From: Pandoraea fibrosis
GTDB lineage: Bacteria; Pseudomonadota; Gammaproteobacteria; Burkholderiales; Burkholderiaceae
NCBI RefSeq assembly: GCF_000807775.2
Contig: NZ_CP047385.1
Span: forward strand, 2,170,001-2,234,000
Length of the DNA stretch: 64,000 bases
Direction: 5' to 3'
Made by a program: the position numbers and the translations under genes. Position 1 is the first letter of the stretch, and every line of letters starts with the position of its first letter. Shown here piece by piece: positions 10,121-18,692 of the stretch. Under the pieces are notes generated by a model, which was given only the letters and a program-made list of their open reading frames with translations, was not told the DNA's origin and ran no database searches.

Positions 10121-11616
10121 GCGATGCGCTCCTCGCCCTTCGTGGCGGTGGCGGTCTCACCGTTCAGCGCGGGCGGCGGCGGTGCAGGCGTCCACTCGTC
10201 ACCGTAGACTTCCGGCTCGGCGTAAGCCTCCATGTTCGCGTAATGGTGCGCAACGTCTTCACGATAGAAGGTGCCCGCGAGCGCTTGTGCCAGACGCTTC
10301 GCACCTTCGCTCACGGCCGGGATATCGCCCGAGACGGCGCCGTGCGAGAGCGTGGCCGGCGCGCAGAAGCAATGGATGCGCTCAAGCCCCGGGCAAGCGC
10401 CGGGTGTCTTCTCGAGGAATTCGAAGGCCGGGCCAAGGTCGGGCGAGTCGGACAGTTCGACGTCCTCGTCCCCGGCGGCCGGGGTATAGCGGTCGCTCCA
10501 CTTGCGCACGAATTTCGAGAATGTGGCGAATTCCGGACGCCCTTCGATATCGATGCGAAAGCCCGTCGCGAAGACGAGAAAGTCGAGCACGAAGGTGCCC
10601 TTCGCGGTGCGCACATGCAGAACGTCGCCGACCGGCGTGACGTCGAGGATCGGTGCGCCGAGATTGAAGCGCGCATTGTCGTGACGCGAGACACGCAGCG
10701 TGCTGCCGCGCGGCGGCGGAACCTGCTGCACGTTGACGTAGTGACGGATGCGCCACTTCCATTCGTCCGGCAGATGGATGTGGCCGTGCGTGAGGCCCGG
10801 GTTGCCCGCGCCCTTACCCTTGTTGACGCGCGGGATATCGGCGCGGCGAATGAGCAGGTCGACGCTGGCGGCACCGGCTTCGAGTGCGGTGGCGGCGCTG
10901 TCCATGGCGGAGGCCCCGGCACCGATCACGCCGACGCGCTTGCCGCGCAGCGTTGCATAGTCCATGGCATCCGACGAATGCGCCCAGAAGCGGCGTGGCA
11001 ACTCGCGCGCAAACGCGGGTACGGTCGGGCCGCCGAGACCGTCGCGGCCGGTGGCGAGCACCACATGGCGCGCGTAGACGGTAGACGTGCCATCGGGCGA
11101 GGTGAGCGACAGTGCCACGAGACCGTCGGCACCGAGCGGCGTCACGGCGGTGATGCGGTGGTCGTTGCGCACGTCGATGGCGAGCACCTCGCGATACCAG
11201 CGCAGGTAGTCCATCCATTGCAGACGCGGGATCTTGTCGAGGGCATCCCACGCTTCGAGACCGAACTGGGCTTCGAACCACGCGCGGAACGTGAGCGCGG
11301 GAAGGCCGAGCGCCGGGCCGGTGAGTTGCTTGGGCGAGCGCAGGGTTTCCATGCGCGCGGTGGTGGCCCACGGGCCTTCGTAGCCGCGCGGCGATTGATC
11401 GAAGATCACGGCGCCCACGCCGAGATGCGTGAGCGACGCGGCAGCGGCCAGCCCGGCCATGCCGCCGCCGATGATGGCGACGTCGAGCACGGGCTGACCG
11501 TTGTGCGTGCGCTCGGGCACCCAGGGCTTGGCGGGTAATTCGAGCCAGGCGAGGTCCTGACGCAGGCGCGCTTCGAGCGCGGGCAGGCCGGTGGCGAGTG
11601 TCGGGGACTGGGTCAT
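10117..11616 (-). CDS. Flavin-containing monooxygenase-like NAD(P)/FAD oxidoreductase
   Basis: A 499-residue two-dinucleotide-fold flavoprotein. The FAD motif is AIIGGGMAGLAAA near residues 48-60 and the NAD(P)H motif is VGVIGAGASAMDSA near 228-241. VVLATG and LVFATGF mark the flavoprotein monooxygenase family. The start was chosen for its 4-nt overlap with the LysR stop. There is no signal peptide, so it is cytoplasmic. Known relatives oxygenate N, S or ketone groups with NADPH and O2; the substrate here is unknown. Being the first enzyme of an import operon, it probably oxidises the transported compound, with the downstream hydrolase and AhpD-like proteins acting afterwards. The C-terminus has a Pro-rich stretch (PAPPPPAL). 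Confidence 0.88.
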   Translation of the reverse strand: MTQSPTLATGLPALEARLRQDLAWLELPAKPWVPERTHNGQPVLDVAIIGGGMAGLAAAASLTHLGVGAVIFDQSPRGYEGPWATTARMETLRSPKQLTGPALGLPALTFRAWFEAQFGLEAWDALDKIPRLQWMDYLRWYREVLAIDVRNDHRITAVTPLGADGLVALSLTSPDGTSTVYARHVVLATGRDGLGGPTVPAFARELPRRFWAHSSDAMDYATLRGKRVGVIGAGASAMDSAATALEAGAASVDLLIRRADIPRVNKGKGAGNPGLTHGHIHLPDEWKWRIRHYVNVQQVPPPRGSTLRVSRHDNARFNLGAPILDVTPVGDVLHVRTAKGTFVLDFLVFATGFRIDIEGRPEFATFSKFVRKWSDRYTPAAGDEDVELSDSPDLGPAFEFLEKTPGACPGLERIHCFCAPATLSHGAVSGDIPAVSEGAKRLAQALAGTFYREDVAHHYANMEAYAEPEVYGDEWTPAPPPPALNGETATATKGEERIA

Positions 11617-12593
11617 GACGACAGGGCTTCCTTGGGAGCGGGCAAGTCGCCGTAGAGCGACTGCAAGACTTGGGCGTGTTCGGTGGCGGCGCGCTGCACG
11701 AAGTCGGGCAGCAGATCGCGCGCGGCGTCGGCCAGCGCGCTGACAAAAGCGAGTGCGGCAGGCGATGGCTCGCGCGCGTCGCGGGTGATCACGCCGAAGA
11801 AGAACGGAATGTCGGCATCGATCGGGCGCACGGCAACGTCGGCGAGCGGCAATCCGTAAGCGGTGACCGGTTCGAGCACGGCGACACCGAGCCCCGCGCG
11901 AACCGCCGTCATCGCATTGATCGAGGCGTTGGTCTCGATGAGACCGGCTGGCGCAACGCCGGCCTGCGAGAACGCCTGATCGAGACGGCGGCGCAGCCGG
12001 TACGGGTTCTGCATGGTGATGATGCGACGGCCCACGCATGCCGCGAGCGGCAGCCGGTCGTGACTGGCCAGCGGATCGTCACTGCGCACGGCGGCCACGC
12101 AAGCCGATTCGCCGATCCAGTGCACAACGATGCCGCGATGTTCCAGCGGCAGACTGGTGACGCCGATATCGGCGGCACCGGTGAGCACCGCATGCACGAC
12201 CTGTTCGGGCGACGTACTGCGCATCTGGATCTGCACGGTGTCACGGGCGAGACCCGGCAACGCGAGCGCTGCGGGCACCAGGCCGGCGGCCAGTGCCGAC
12301 GTGGCGGCAATATGCAATGGACGTGTCTGGCCACGCGCGATTTCGTCGGCGCGTGCACGGATCTGCTGCAAGCCGGCGAGCACATGCTCGACGTCTTCGA
12401 AAAGCAGGAAACCCTGCTCGGTCGGGGTGACGCGCGGGCCACTGCGGGCGAACAGGGCGTAGCCGATTTCGGCTTCCAGCTCCTGAATCATCCGCGTGAT
12501 GGCGGGCTGCGAGCGTCCGAGCAGACGCCCGGCAGCAGTGATGCTGCCGGTCGACATGACCGCCGCGAAGGCTTCGAGTTGGCGTAATTCCAT
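11613..12593 (-). CDS. LysR-family transcriptional regulator heading the operon
   Basis: A 326-residue LysR regulator. The winged helix-turn-helix spans about 1-65 (MELRQLEAFAAVMSTGSITAAGRLLGRSQPAITRMIQELE), followed by a periplasmic-binding-like effector domain (for example VHAVLTGAADIGVTSLPLE and AVRAGLGVAVLEP). Unusually for LysR genes it is not divergent from its target. It is the first gene of the same operon and its stop overlaps the monooxygenase start by 4 nt. It therefore probably controls its own transcript, with the operator in 12594-12760. Confidence 0.93.
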   Translation of the reverse strand: MELRQLEAFAAVMSTGSITAAGRLLGRSQPAITRMIQELEAEIGYALFARSGPRVTPTEQGFLLFEDVEHVLAGLQQIRARADEIARGQTRPLHIAATSALAAGLVPAALALPGLARDTVQIQMRSTSPEQVVHAVLTGAADIGVTSLPLEHRGIVVHWIGESACVAAVRSDDPLASHDRLPLAACVGRRIITMQNPYRLRRRLDQAFSQAGVAPAGLIETNASINAMTAVRAGLGVAVLEPVTAYGLPLADVAVRPIDADIPFFFGVITRDAREPSPAALAFVSALADAARDLLPDFVQRAATEHAQVLQSLYGDLPAPKEALSS

Positions 12594-12953
12594 CTGGCTC
12601 TGTGTGGGGACGGGGGGCTGACGCGTACCCCACGCGCCGGTACCCCGGTCAGCGACGACGCCGAAGTCGCCGATATTGCAATGCCGTTTTGTATTCGGAT
12701 TGCGTATTCTTCGGCCTTTAGCATGCGTCTTGCAAATACTTAATATTTATATGCTCATTCCGAGGCGTGCAAAGGAGGGTTTTGCCTAGGTGGACGCCGG
12801 GGGAGAAATAAATGGGGGACGTGGCGAAGCCGCCGCGTTGTGCATGCGGGACGCGATGTCGGCGACGCCAGGGGCGTCTGGCCGGAGGGGAAGGGCGGTG
12901 ATGGGGGGCGTTGCGAGCGAAAGGATCGGACTGACATCCGATCCTTCCTGGAT
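12594..12953. other. Intergenic region holding the LysR operon promoter
   Basis: A 360-nt stretch with no convincing gene. The part near 12670-12765 is AT-richer than its surroundings and contains a perfect 8-bp palindrome ATTGCAAT (12675-12682), within reach of the LysR start. It is the likely promoter/operator zone for the 10-gene operon. The other end carries the hairpin after the nuclease gene. Confidence 0.55.
12921..12946 (-). terminator. Hairpin after the exonuclease/GIY-YIG gene
   Basis: A perfect 10-bp inverted repeat (AAGGATCGGA with its mirror, 6-nt loop) lies 7 nt after the stop codon of the minus-strand nuclease gene. On that strand only TTTC follows, so the U-tract is weak. It is a probable terminator or 3'-end protecting hairpin. 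Confidence 0.55.
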
Positions 12954-14642
12954 TCAATGGGCGTCGAACGGCAGACGAATTTGCGCCGGATCTTCGGGAC
13001 GCGGTTGTCGGCGACGCAACAACGCTACGGCGCGCTTCTTGGGGACCTCCCCGGGAGGTTCGACCGGACTCAGACGAAACGCCGGACGGCTGAGCGGCAG
13101 CACGACCAACGGGGAGAGAGGGCGGCGCGGCGGCGCTGGCGCTTCATCCGACGGTAGTGCCACGGCGGCGTCGGGCAGGCCCGGCTCGCTGGCCTGTCGG
13201 GACGCGGCAAGGCGCCGACCCAGCAGACGATAGATATCGGGATCGAAGCCCGTCACGGCAGGCATGCTGTCGACCAGGCGGTTCAACGCCTCGCGCGACG
13301 TCACGCTGCCAAGGTATTGCCAGCGGTCGATAACGTGGTACTCCACGTCATCGGCACGCGCGCCGGTGCCGTGTTCCTCAATGGCGATCGGACCGTCGTA
13401 GGGCCATGTGTCGAGTTGGAGTGTCGTGAGTGCTTCGCGAACCCGCTCGGTGTGCGCTGCCAGTGGCGCGTCGCCTACGCACACACCGTCGCATCGTTTG
13501 ACCTGATAGCCGAAACACGGCCGTCCGGCAGCGGTTTTCTCCAGCCCGAGTTGCGCACAACACAGACGATGTTCGTCCGCGAGTGCCCGAAGTGCATTCT
13601 CCGCGCTGGCGCGCGAGGAGAAGGTGCCGTACAACGCCTCGGCGCTGGCGAAGTCGACGGTCTTCGCACTGACGAGCTGTGGCGTGTCGCTATCGGCTGC
13701 GAGTTGCCAACTATAGAGATTCGACGCCCGTCGCAGTTGGCGGTTATGCACCGGCTGCAACTGCTTGACCAACTGCGACTCCAGCAACAACGCCCCCAGT
13801 TCACCCGTCGTTCGACGGGCCTCCACGCGGCGGATCTCCTGCGAGATACGCAGATCCTTCGCGACCTGGTGATCGCTGGAAAAATGCGAGCGCACACGTG
13901 ACCGGATATCGACACTCTTGCCGACGTAGAGCAGTGTGTCGCCCTCGCCGTAGAAGAGGTAAACGCCGGGGCTGTCGGGCAGCGCGTCGATGGCTTCGTC
14001 CGGCAACTGTGGTGGCTGGCTGGAGCGTTTGGTGACGCGTTGCACGGCTTGCTCGATCAGATCGGGCGCGTAGATCGTGTGGATCTTCTGCCAGAACTGC
14101 CAGAGCAGATCGGCGTCGGCGAGCGCACGGTGACGGCCTAGCGGGGCGAGGCCGAAACGCGCAATCAGTGCGTCCAGACCGTGGCGCGCTGCCGTAGGAA
14201 ACAGCAGGCGCGAGAGCCGCACGGTGCAAAGTACGTCAGCCTGAAAGCGGATGCCGGCGCGCCGGAATTCGTTCTTGAGGAAGCCGTAGTCGAAGCGCGC
14301 ATTGTGGGCGACGAACAGCTTGCCGTGCAGGCGTTCCGCCAACCCTTGGGCCAGCGTCTCGAACGAGGGCTGGCCACGCACCATCTCGTTGGTGATCCCG
14401 GTCAACTGCTGGATGAACGGCGGAATGGGTTCGGCGGGATCGAGCAGGGTGCTCCATTGTTCGATACCGTGCGGGCCGACTTCGACTACCCCGATTTCCG
14501 TAATGCGGTCATCGAGGGCGTTCCCGCCGGTCGTTTCCAGGTCGACGAAGACCATCGGCGCGGGCAGGGCGCGGGCGAGCGCATCCGGGTCCATGACCGC
14601 AATGGGTTGCGCGTTGGCGTCCTCGACAGCGAATTCGGGCAC
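12954..14642 (-). CDS. DnaQ-like 3'-5' exonuclease fused to GIY-YIG (UvrC/Cho-like) nuclease
   Basis: A 562-residue two-nuclease protein. The DEDDh exonuclease is at about 30-180: Exo I FVDLETTGG (D34, E36), Exo II HNARFDYGF (D118), Exo III HRALADAD (H171, D176). A GIY-YIG domain follows at about 222-300 (GVYLFYGEGDTLLYVGKSVDIRSRV). Then come a UvrC-like Cys cluster (near CFGYQVKRCDGVC) and a Pro/Arg-rich tail. The start is probably GTG at 14642, since a stop lies shortly upstream; an ATG at codon 17 is the alternative. It lies 39 nt after an unknown gene that has a LexA box. Cho, the E. coli GIY-YIG repair nuclease, is SOS-induced, so a DNA-repair incision role is likely. Confidence 0.9.
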   Translation of the reverse strand: MPEFAVEDANAQPIAVMDPDALARALPAPMVFVDLETTGGNALDDRITEIGVVEVGPHGIEQWSTLLDPAEPIPPFIQQLTGITNEMVRGQPSFETLAQGLAERLHGKLFVAHNARFDYGFLKNEFRRAGIRFQADVLCTVRLSRLLFPTAARHGLDALIARFGLAPLGRHRALADADLLWQFWQKIHTIYAPDLIEQAVQRVTKRSSQPPQLPDEAIDALPDSPGVYLFYGEGDTLLYVGKSVDIRSRVRSHFSSDHQVAKDLRISQEIRRVEARRTTGELGALLLESQLVKQLQPVHNRQLRRASNLYSWQLAADSDTPQLVSAKTVDFASAEALYGTFSSRASAENALRALADEHRLCCAQLGLEKTAAGRPCFGYQVKRCDGVCVGDAPLAAHTERVREALTTLQLDTWPYDGPIAIEEHGTGARADDVEYHVIDRWQYLGSVTSREALNRLVDSMPAVTGFDPDIYRLLGRRLAASRQASEPGLPDAAVALPSDEAPAPPRRPLSPLVVLPLSRPAFRLSPVEPPGEVPKKRAVALLRRRQPRPEDPAQIRLPFDAH

Positions 14643-14681
14643 TTCGTGAACCTCGTTGACCTTGGGTTTTTCGGGCGGCTT

Positions 14682-15209
14682 TCAGGCCGTACACGCCGGC
14701 CCATTCGACCCGGGACGACGCGCGGCGATGGGCAACGCCGAGGGATCGGCCACGAACGACGAGGCGTCGTCACTATGCGGGTCGTCACCGTTGCGGATGG
14801 CGTCGACAGCGGCGACGATGGCGCGAAATACCGCGGGTGCCGCAGCGTCCGGCCAGTGCAAATCGACGGGGGCGTCGAGCGGTGGCAGTTCGCCGTTGCG
14901 GCGCAAGGCTTCGTCGCCCGGCAGGCGCAGCAGACGCGCCAATACCCACGGCTCATGACGCGCGTGCAGCCCGATATCGGCCTCGGCCTCGTCGGCGATG
15001 GCCACGAGCGTGCGCCAGTCCAGCGTTGGCGCAGGCGCAGCGTCATCCGGTTCACCCGCTTCATCCGATGCGTTTGCGACATGCGGCGACACCGCCTCCG
15101 TCATGCCCAGGCGTTGTTGCGCATAACGCGCAGCGATCTCGCGCACGATACCGGCAAGGTCGCGTTCGGCGGCGCTCAGCGCCAGTTGATCCCAGTCGAT
15201 GGTTTCCAT
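14682..15209 (-). CDS. Unknown protein, first gene of the SOS-type unit
   Basis: A 175-residue protein I do not recognise. It starts METIDWDQLALSAAERDLAGIVREIAARYAQQRLG with a good ribosome site (GAGGA, 7 nt away). The sequence is mostly helical and acidic, with an Asp/Ala/Pro-rich linker near 50-62 and a C-terminal tail ending GPACTA. There is no signal peptide or catalytic motif. It sits directly behind a LexA box and is followed after 39 nt by the DnaQ/GIY-YIG nuclease, so the two are probably co-induced by DNA damage. It may be a partner or regulator of that nuclease; this is inference from position only. Confidence 0.72.
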   Translation of the reverse strand: METIDWDQLALSAAERDLAGIVREIAARYAQQRLGMTEAVSPHVANASDEAGEPDDAAPAPTLDWRTLVAIADEAEADIGLHARHEPWVLARLLRLPGDEALRRNGELPPLDAPVDLHWPDAAAPAVFRAIVAAVDAIRNGDDPHSDDASSFVADPSALPIAARRPGSNGPACTA

Positions 15210-15238
15210 AAGACATTCCTCGATTGGGGGATATTCTA

Positions 15239-15254
15239 CTGTATAAAATCACAG
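15239..15254. promoter_or_regulatory. LexA (SOS) box
   Basis: CTGT-ATAAAATC-ACAG matches the proteobacterial LexA consensus CTGT-N8-ACAG exactly in both half-sites. It ends 29 nt upstream of the minus-strand start at 15209 and sits beside a -10-like TAGAAT (15233-15238, minus strand). It most probably represses the 15209-12954 transcript. The plus-strand gene at 15354 is 100 nt away and less likely to be the target. Confidence 0.85.
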
Positions 15255-15353
15255 TGCGCGAGTGACGTGACCGCCTCGATCGGCCGGGGTCGCCGCCGAC
15301 GTCGCCGCATGTAATACTCAGCGCCATTCCCATTGCGCAGGAGCCTGCTCCCG

Positions 15354-16073
15354 ATGTTGACCCTGTACACCTTCGGCCCGGCATTCGGGCTTCCGGATGC
15401 CAGCCCGTTCGTCGTCAAAGCGGAAATGCTGCTCAAGCTCGCGGGATTGCCATATCAGACGAATCGTGGCGGTTTTCGGCGCGCCCCCAAGGGCAAGCTG
15501 CCCTATATCGACGATGACGGCGAGATCGTGGCGGACTCGACATTGATCCGGCTGCATATCGAACGCAAATATGGCTTCGACTTCGACGCGGGCCTGACCC
15601 CCGAACAACGTGGGGCGGCCTGGATGTTCGAGAAGGCGCTGGAGGATCACTTCTATTGGCATGTGGTGCAGGCGCGCTGGTGTGACGCGGAGAACTTCGC
15701 CAAAGGCCCGGCTTCGTTCTTCAAGGCCATTCCCTGGCCGGTGCGTCCGGTCGCGCAGGCCGTTATCCGTCGCAAGATCCGGGGCACCTTACACGGGCAG
15801 GGGACGGGCCGCTTCACACCGCAGGAGCAAGCGCAATTGCTCAGGCGTGGCGCGCAGGCGGCGGCCCAACTGCTGGGCGACAAGCCGTACTTTTTCGGAC
15901 AGTCGCCATGCGGTGCCGACGCCACGGCCTTCGGATTCATCGCGAGCGCGATGTCGCCGCATTTCCGCATGACGCTGCGTGACGAGATCGAGAATCATCC
16001 AAATCTGACGGCGTATGTAGCGCGCCTGCGCCGTGAGTTCTTCGTGGATGCGAGCGACGGCTCGCACGCCTGA
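15354..16073 (+). CDS. Glutathione S-transferase-like protein
   Basis: A 239-residue protein of the GST superfamily. The N-terminal thioredoxin-like half has DASPFVVKAEMLLKLAGLPY and a GKLPYIDDDGEIVADSTLI segment, the usual cis-Pro and SNAIL-like position. The helical C-terminal half carries GDKPYFFGQSPCGADATAFGF. This resembles the metaxin/Faxc-like branch rather than classical detoxifying GSTs. CAGGAG lies about 10 nt before the ATG. No operon partner; the substrate is unknown. Confidence 0.85.
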   Translation: MLTLYTFGPAFGLPDASPFVVKAEMLLKLAGLPYQTNRGGFRRAPKGKLPYIDDDGEIVADSTLIRLHIERKYGFDFDAGLTPEQRGAAWMFEKALEDHFYWHVVQARWCDAENFAKGPASFFKAIPWPVRPVAQAVIRRKIRGTLHGQGTGRFTPQEQAQLLRRGAQAAAQLLGDKPYFFGQSPCGADATAFGFIASAMSPHFRMTLRDEIENHPNLTAYVARLRREFFVDASDGSHA

Positions 16074-16134
16074 GCCGGAACGGCACAGGCAGACGGGCGA
16101 CGTGAGTGACGTCGGCGAGGTGGAGTGCGCTGAC

Positions 16135-17313
16135 TCAGCCCGCCTCGGACGCGGTCTCGTCGCTCGATAGCACGTCGGACAGCACGAGGTTACGTCCCGA
16201 AATCTTCGCGGCGTACAGCGCGCGGTCGGCGCGCATGCATAGCGCCTCGAGGCTTTCGTGTTCGTGCCACGTCGCGACGCCGCCGCTGAGCGTGTAATGA
16301 CACACGCCGAATGGTCCGGCGACCAGATGACGACTCGCCTGTGCACGCAGCCGCTCGGCAATACGGATGGCGCCCGGCGTATCCGTGCCGGGCAGCAACA
16401 CCGCGAATTCCTCTCCGCCCAATCGCCCGAACGCGTCGCCCTCTCGCAGGCCGTCGCGCACGAGCTTCACGAATTCGCGCAGCACCGTGTCGCCGCCGGC
16501 ATGGCCGTGCGTGTCGTTGATTTGTTTGAAGTGGTCGAGATCGATGATCACGATCGACAGTGGCCAGCCGCGCGCGAGCGCGCGTGCCATTTCCTGACGG
16601 GCGAGCAGGTCGAAGTGTTTGCGTGACAGCGCGCCGGTCAGGTAGTCGCGATTGGCCGCCTCTTCGGCGGTCGCGAGCATGGCGTCGTGGATCATCATGA
16701 CCGCGCCCATCGTCATGGCGGGCATGACAATCGTGCCGATCGTCAGCATCGCGGCGTTGAATGCCGTCGGGGCAAACAATTCCGGACCGGGCGCCGGCGT
16801 CAGGCCGAAGACCATGCCGCGCACCGCGTGCCCGATAGCGAACACTGCGGCAAGGCTTGCCGTGAGCCAATAGTGATAGGGATGACGGCGCGGCGGGATG
16901 TGCCGTGCAATGAGCAAGGCTATGGCCAGCAGCATCGTGGCGTGATAGGCAGAGACCACGACCACGCGCACTTGTGGATTGTCCGTGCCGTAGAACCAGA
17001 CCAGCATCGCCGCGGCAAGCACGCCCAGCGATGCACCCATCACCCGCCAGTGCGTCGGCTGCCCCAGAAAGCGAGCGCAGCCGGCGTAGTAAAACAGCAA
17101 GCCGCTGGCGAGCGCGATATTGGCAATGGGTATGGACAGGAAGTCGGGCACGACGCCGCGCAGGGCGAACAGCGGCAGGGCGATGAGGACAGCGACATTG
17201 GCGATGCACCATTCGCGCACGCCCGCCACGCGAGAGCGCAGGAGAGAGCCCACGATCAGCAACATCATGAAGCTGAGCAATGAGGTGATCGCGAGCAGGG
17301 ACGTCGTCAACAT
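16135..17313 (-). CDS. Membrane diguanylate cyclase (GGDEF)
   Basis: A protein of about 392 residues with six predicted membrane segments (about 5-200) and a cytoplasmic GGDEF domain. The active-site motif is GRLGGEEFAVLLPG; the catalytic A-site is GGEEF, a functional variant of GGDEF. The product-inhibition I-site RxxD (REGD) lies 5 residues before it. RDYLTGALSRKHF opens the domain and DLDHFKQINDTHGH binds metal. It should make c-di-GMP from two GTP. The frame opens slightly earlier with a TTG; I prefer the ATG at 17313. Convergent with the GST gene; no partner effector nearby. Confidence 0.93.
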   Translation of the reverse strand: MLTTSLLAITSLLSFMMLLIVGSLLRSRVAGVREWCIANVAVLIALPLFALRGVVPDFLSIPIANIALASGLLFYYAGCARFLGQPTHWRVMGASLGVLAAAMLVWFYGTDNPQVRVVVVSAYHATMLLAIALLIARHIPPRRHPYHYWLTASLAAVFAIGHAVRGMVFGLTPAPGPELFAPTAFNAAMLTIGTIVMPAMTMGAVMMIHDAMLATAEEAANRDYLTGALSRKHFDLLARQEMARALARGWPLSIVIIDLDHFKQINDTHGHAGGDTVLREFVKLVRDGLREGDAFGRLGGEEFAVLLPGTDTPGAIRIAERLRAQASRHLVAGPFGVCHYTLSGGVATWHEHESLEALCMRADRALYAAKISGRNLVLSDVLSSDETASEAG

Positions 17314-17432
17314 GGCGATGACCAACGGGGGGAAACGGATACGTGTTGTGCATTGTAATGTACGCCGCTGTGCGCGTTACACGCCAGTAGAATGATCGGG
17401 TTAGTCTTTTTCGTTTCAAGGAGTTTGCGTCA

Positions 17433-17993
17433 ATGTCGACGACTCAGTTTTTCGCGTCACATCGTCCCCGTCGCTTTCGCCGTTTCGGTGTCTTGCGCGC
17501 TTTGGCGCTGGCCGCCGGCGTGATCGGTTGTCTGAGTGCTTTGCCGGTGCAGGCGCAACAGGAGCCATCGCAACGCCGCAAGACGCAGCCGCCGCTTTTT
17601 TCCATACCCGCCAGCGGCGTGACGGCGCCGGCCGCCGACATCAATCGCGACGTGCGCGCAGCGCTCGAGGGGGCCAACCTCTGGCTCGGACTCACCGATA
17701 TCAATCGTGGGACGCAAAGCTGGGAGCAAGCTGCGCCGGTGTTTCAGCGCGCGATCTCGGCCGAAGACTGGGCGCAAAGCCTTCAGGCCGCGCGTTTGCC
17801 GCTGGGCAAAGTGAAGTCACGCAAGACCAAGGACGCGGTATTCACGCGCACGCTTCCGGGGCAGCCGGATGGTGAGTACGTCGTCATTCAGTACGACACG
17901 GTCTTCGAGAAGAAGGCCGAGGCCCATGAGATGGTGACGATGGTGTTCGGCATTGACAGCCGTTGGCGGGTGGCGGGCTATCTGGTGCGCTGA
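17433..17993 (+). CDS. DUF4019-type exported protein
   Basis: A 186-residue protein with a strong ribosome site (AAGGAG about 8 nt upstream). Its Arg-rich start and hydrophobic stretch (VLRALALAAGVIGCLSALPVQAQ) form a signal peptide cut near residue 42. The mature part (ANLWLGLTDINRGTQSWEQAAPVFQRAISAEDWAQSL, then EYVVIQYDTVFEKKAEAHEMVTMV) matches the DUF4019 pattern, found in many proteobacteria and without known function. It is probably periplasmic. No operon partner; it is convergent with the GntR gene. Confidence 0.85.
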   Translation: MSTTQFFASHRPRRFRRFGVLRALALAAGVIGCLSALPVQAQQEPSQRRKTQPPLFSIPASGVTAPAADINRDVRAALEGANLWLGLTDINRGTQSWEQAAPVFQRAISAEDWAQSLQAARLPLGKVKSRKTKDAVFTRTLPGQPDGEYVVIQYDTVFEKKAEAHEMVTMVFGIDSRWRVAGYLVR

Positions 17994-18035
17994 GGCCGAT
18001 ATTGATGGGCACCAGCCCTGTGACGCGTCGCGGCG

Positions 18036-18692
18036 TCAGCGCGGCAATGCGGGCTCGACGATGCCTCGCGTCGTCTCGACGTGCGCGCGCGCGATTTGCT
18101 CGGCCTGTTCCTCGTCGCGCGCGCGCAGGGCGGCGAGCAATGCGCGATGCTGGGCGTTGGTCGCGCTCAGCTGTTCGTCCGAGAACATCACGGGGATGCG
18201 CAACGCCCAGTAATAGAACTGCGTGCGTTCGTAAAACTGCGTCAACACCACGTTATCGGCGGCCTTCACGATCAGATCGTGAAATTCCGTGTTCAGGCGA
18301 TTGATGGTCAGGCGTGGCAGATGACTGCCCGGCTCCATCTGCTCGATGAGTGCGGCCAGCGCTTCGCACACTTCCGGGGTGATTTTGCGCGCGGCGAGTC
18401 GCGCCGTTTCGGCTTCGATGGCCACACGGCTTTCGAAGATCGCATGGACTTGCAGATGGTCGATGCCCTGAACTTCCCAGCCGCGATTGCGGGCGATGAA
18501 CCCCTCGCCTTGCAGGATGAGTAAGGCCTCACGTACCGGCGTGCGGCCAACACCGAGCCGCTGAATCAGATCGTCTTCGATGAGGCGCTGCCCCGGTCTG
18601 AGTTCCGACGCGAGAATCATGCTGCGGATTTTGGACCGCACTTCTCCAGTGATCAGGTTGCTGGGCGCTTTCATCCGATGCTTGTCTTCCAT
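18036..18692 (-). CDS. GntR-family regulator, FadR/FCD type
   Basis: A protein of about 218 residues. The N-terminal winged helix (ITGEVRSKIRSMILASELRPGQRLIEDDLIQRLGVGRTPVREALLILQGEGFI) is followed by an all-helical FCD effector domain with metal-ligand type residues in FHDLI and QHRALLAALRARDEEQA. ATG codons at 18755, 18692 and 18674 are possible; 18692 or 18674 fits the family length best. No catabolic operon is attached. It reads away from a 430-nt gap that contains a 16-bp palindrome, a candidate operator. Confidence 0.88.
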   Translation of the reverse strand: MEDKHRMKAPSNLITGEVRSKIRSMILASELRPGQRLIEDDLIQRLGVGRTPVREALLILQGEGFIARNRGWEVQGIDHLQVHAIFESRVAIEAETARLAARKITPEVCEALAALIEQMEPGSHLPRLTINRLNTEFHDLIVKAADNVVLTQFYERTQFYYWALRIPVMFSDEQLSATNAQHRALLAALRARDEEQAEQIARAHVETTRGIVEPALPR

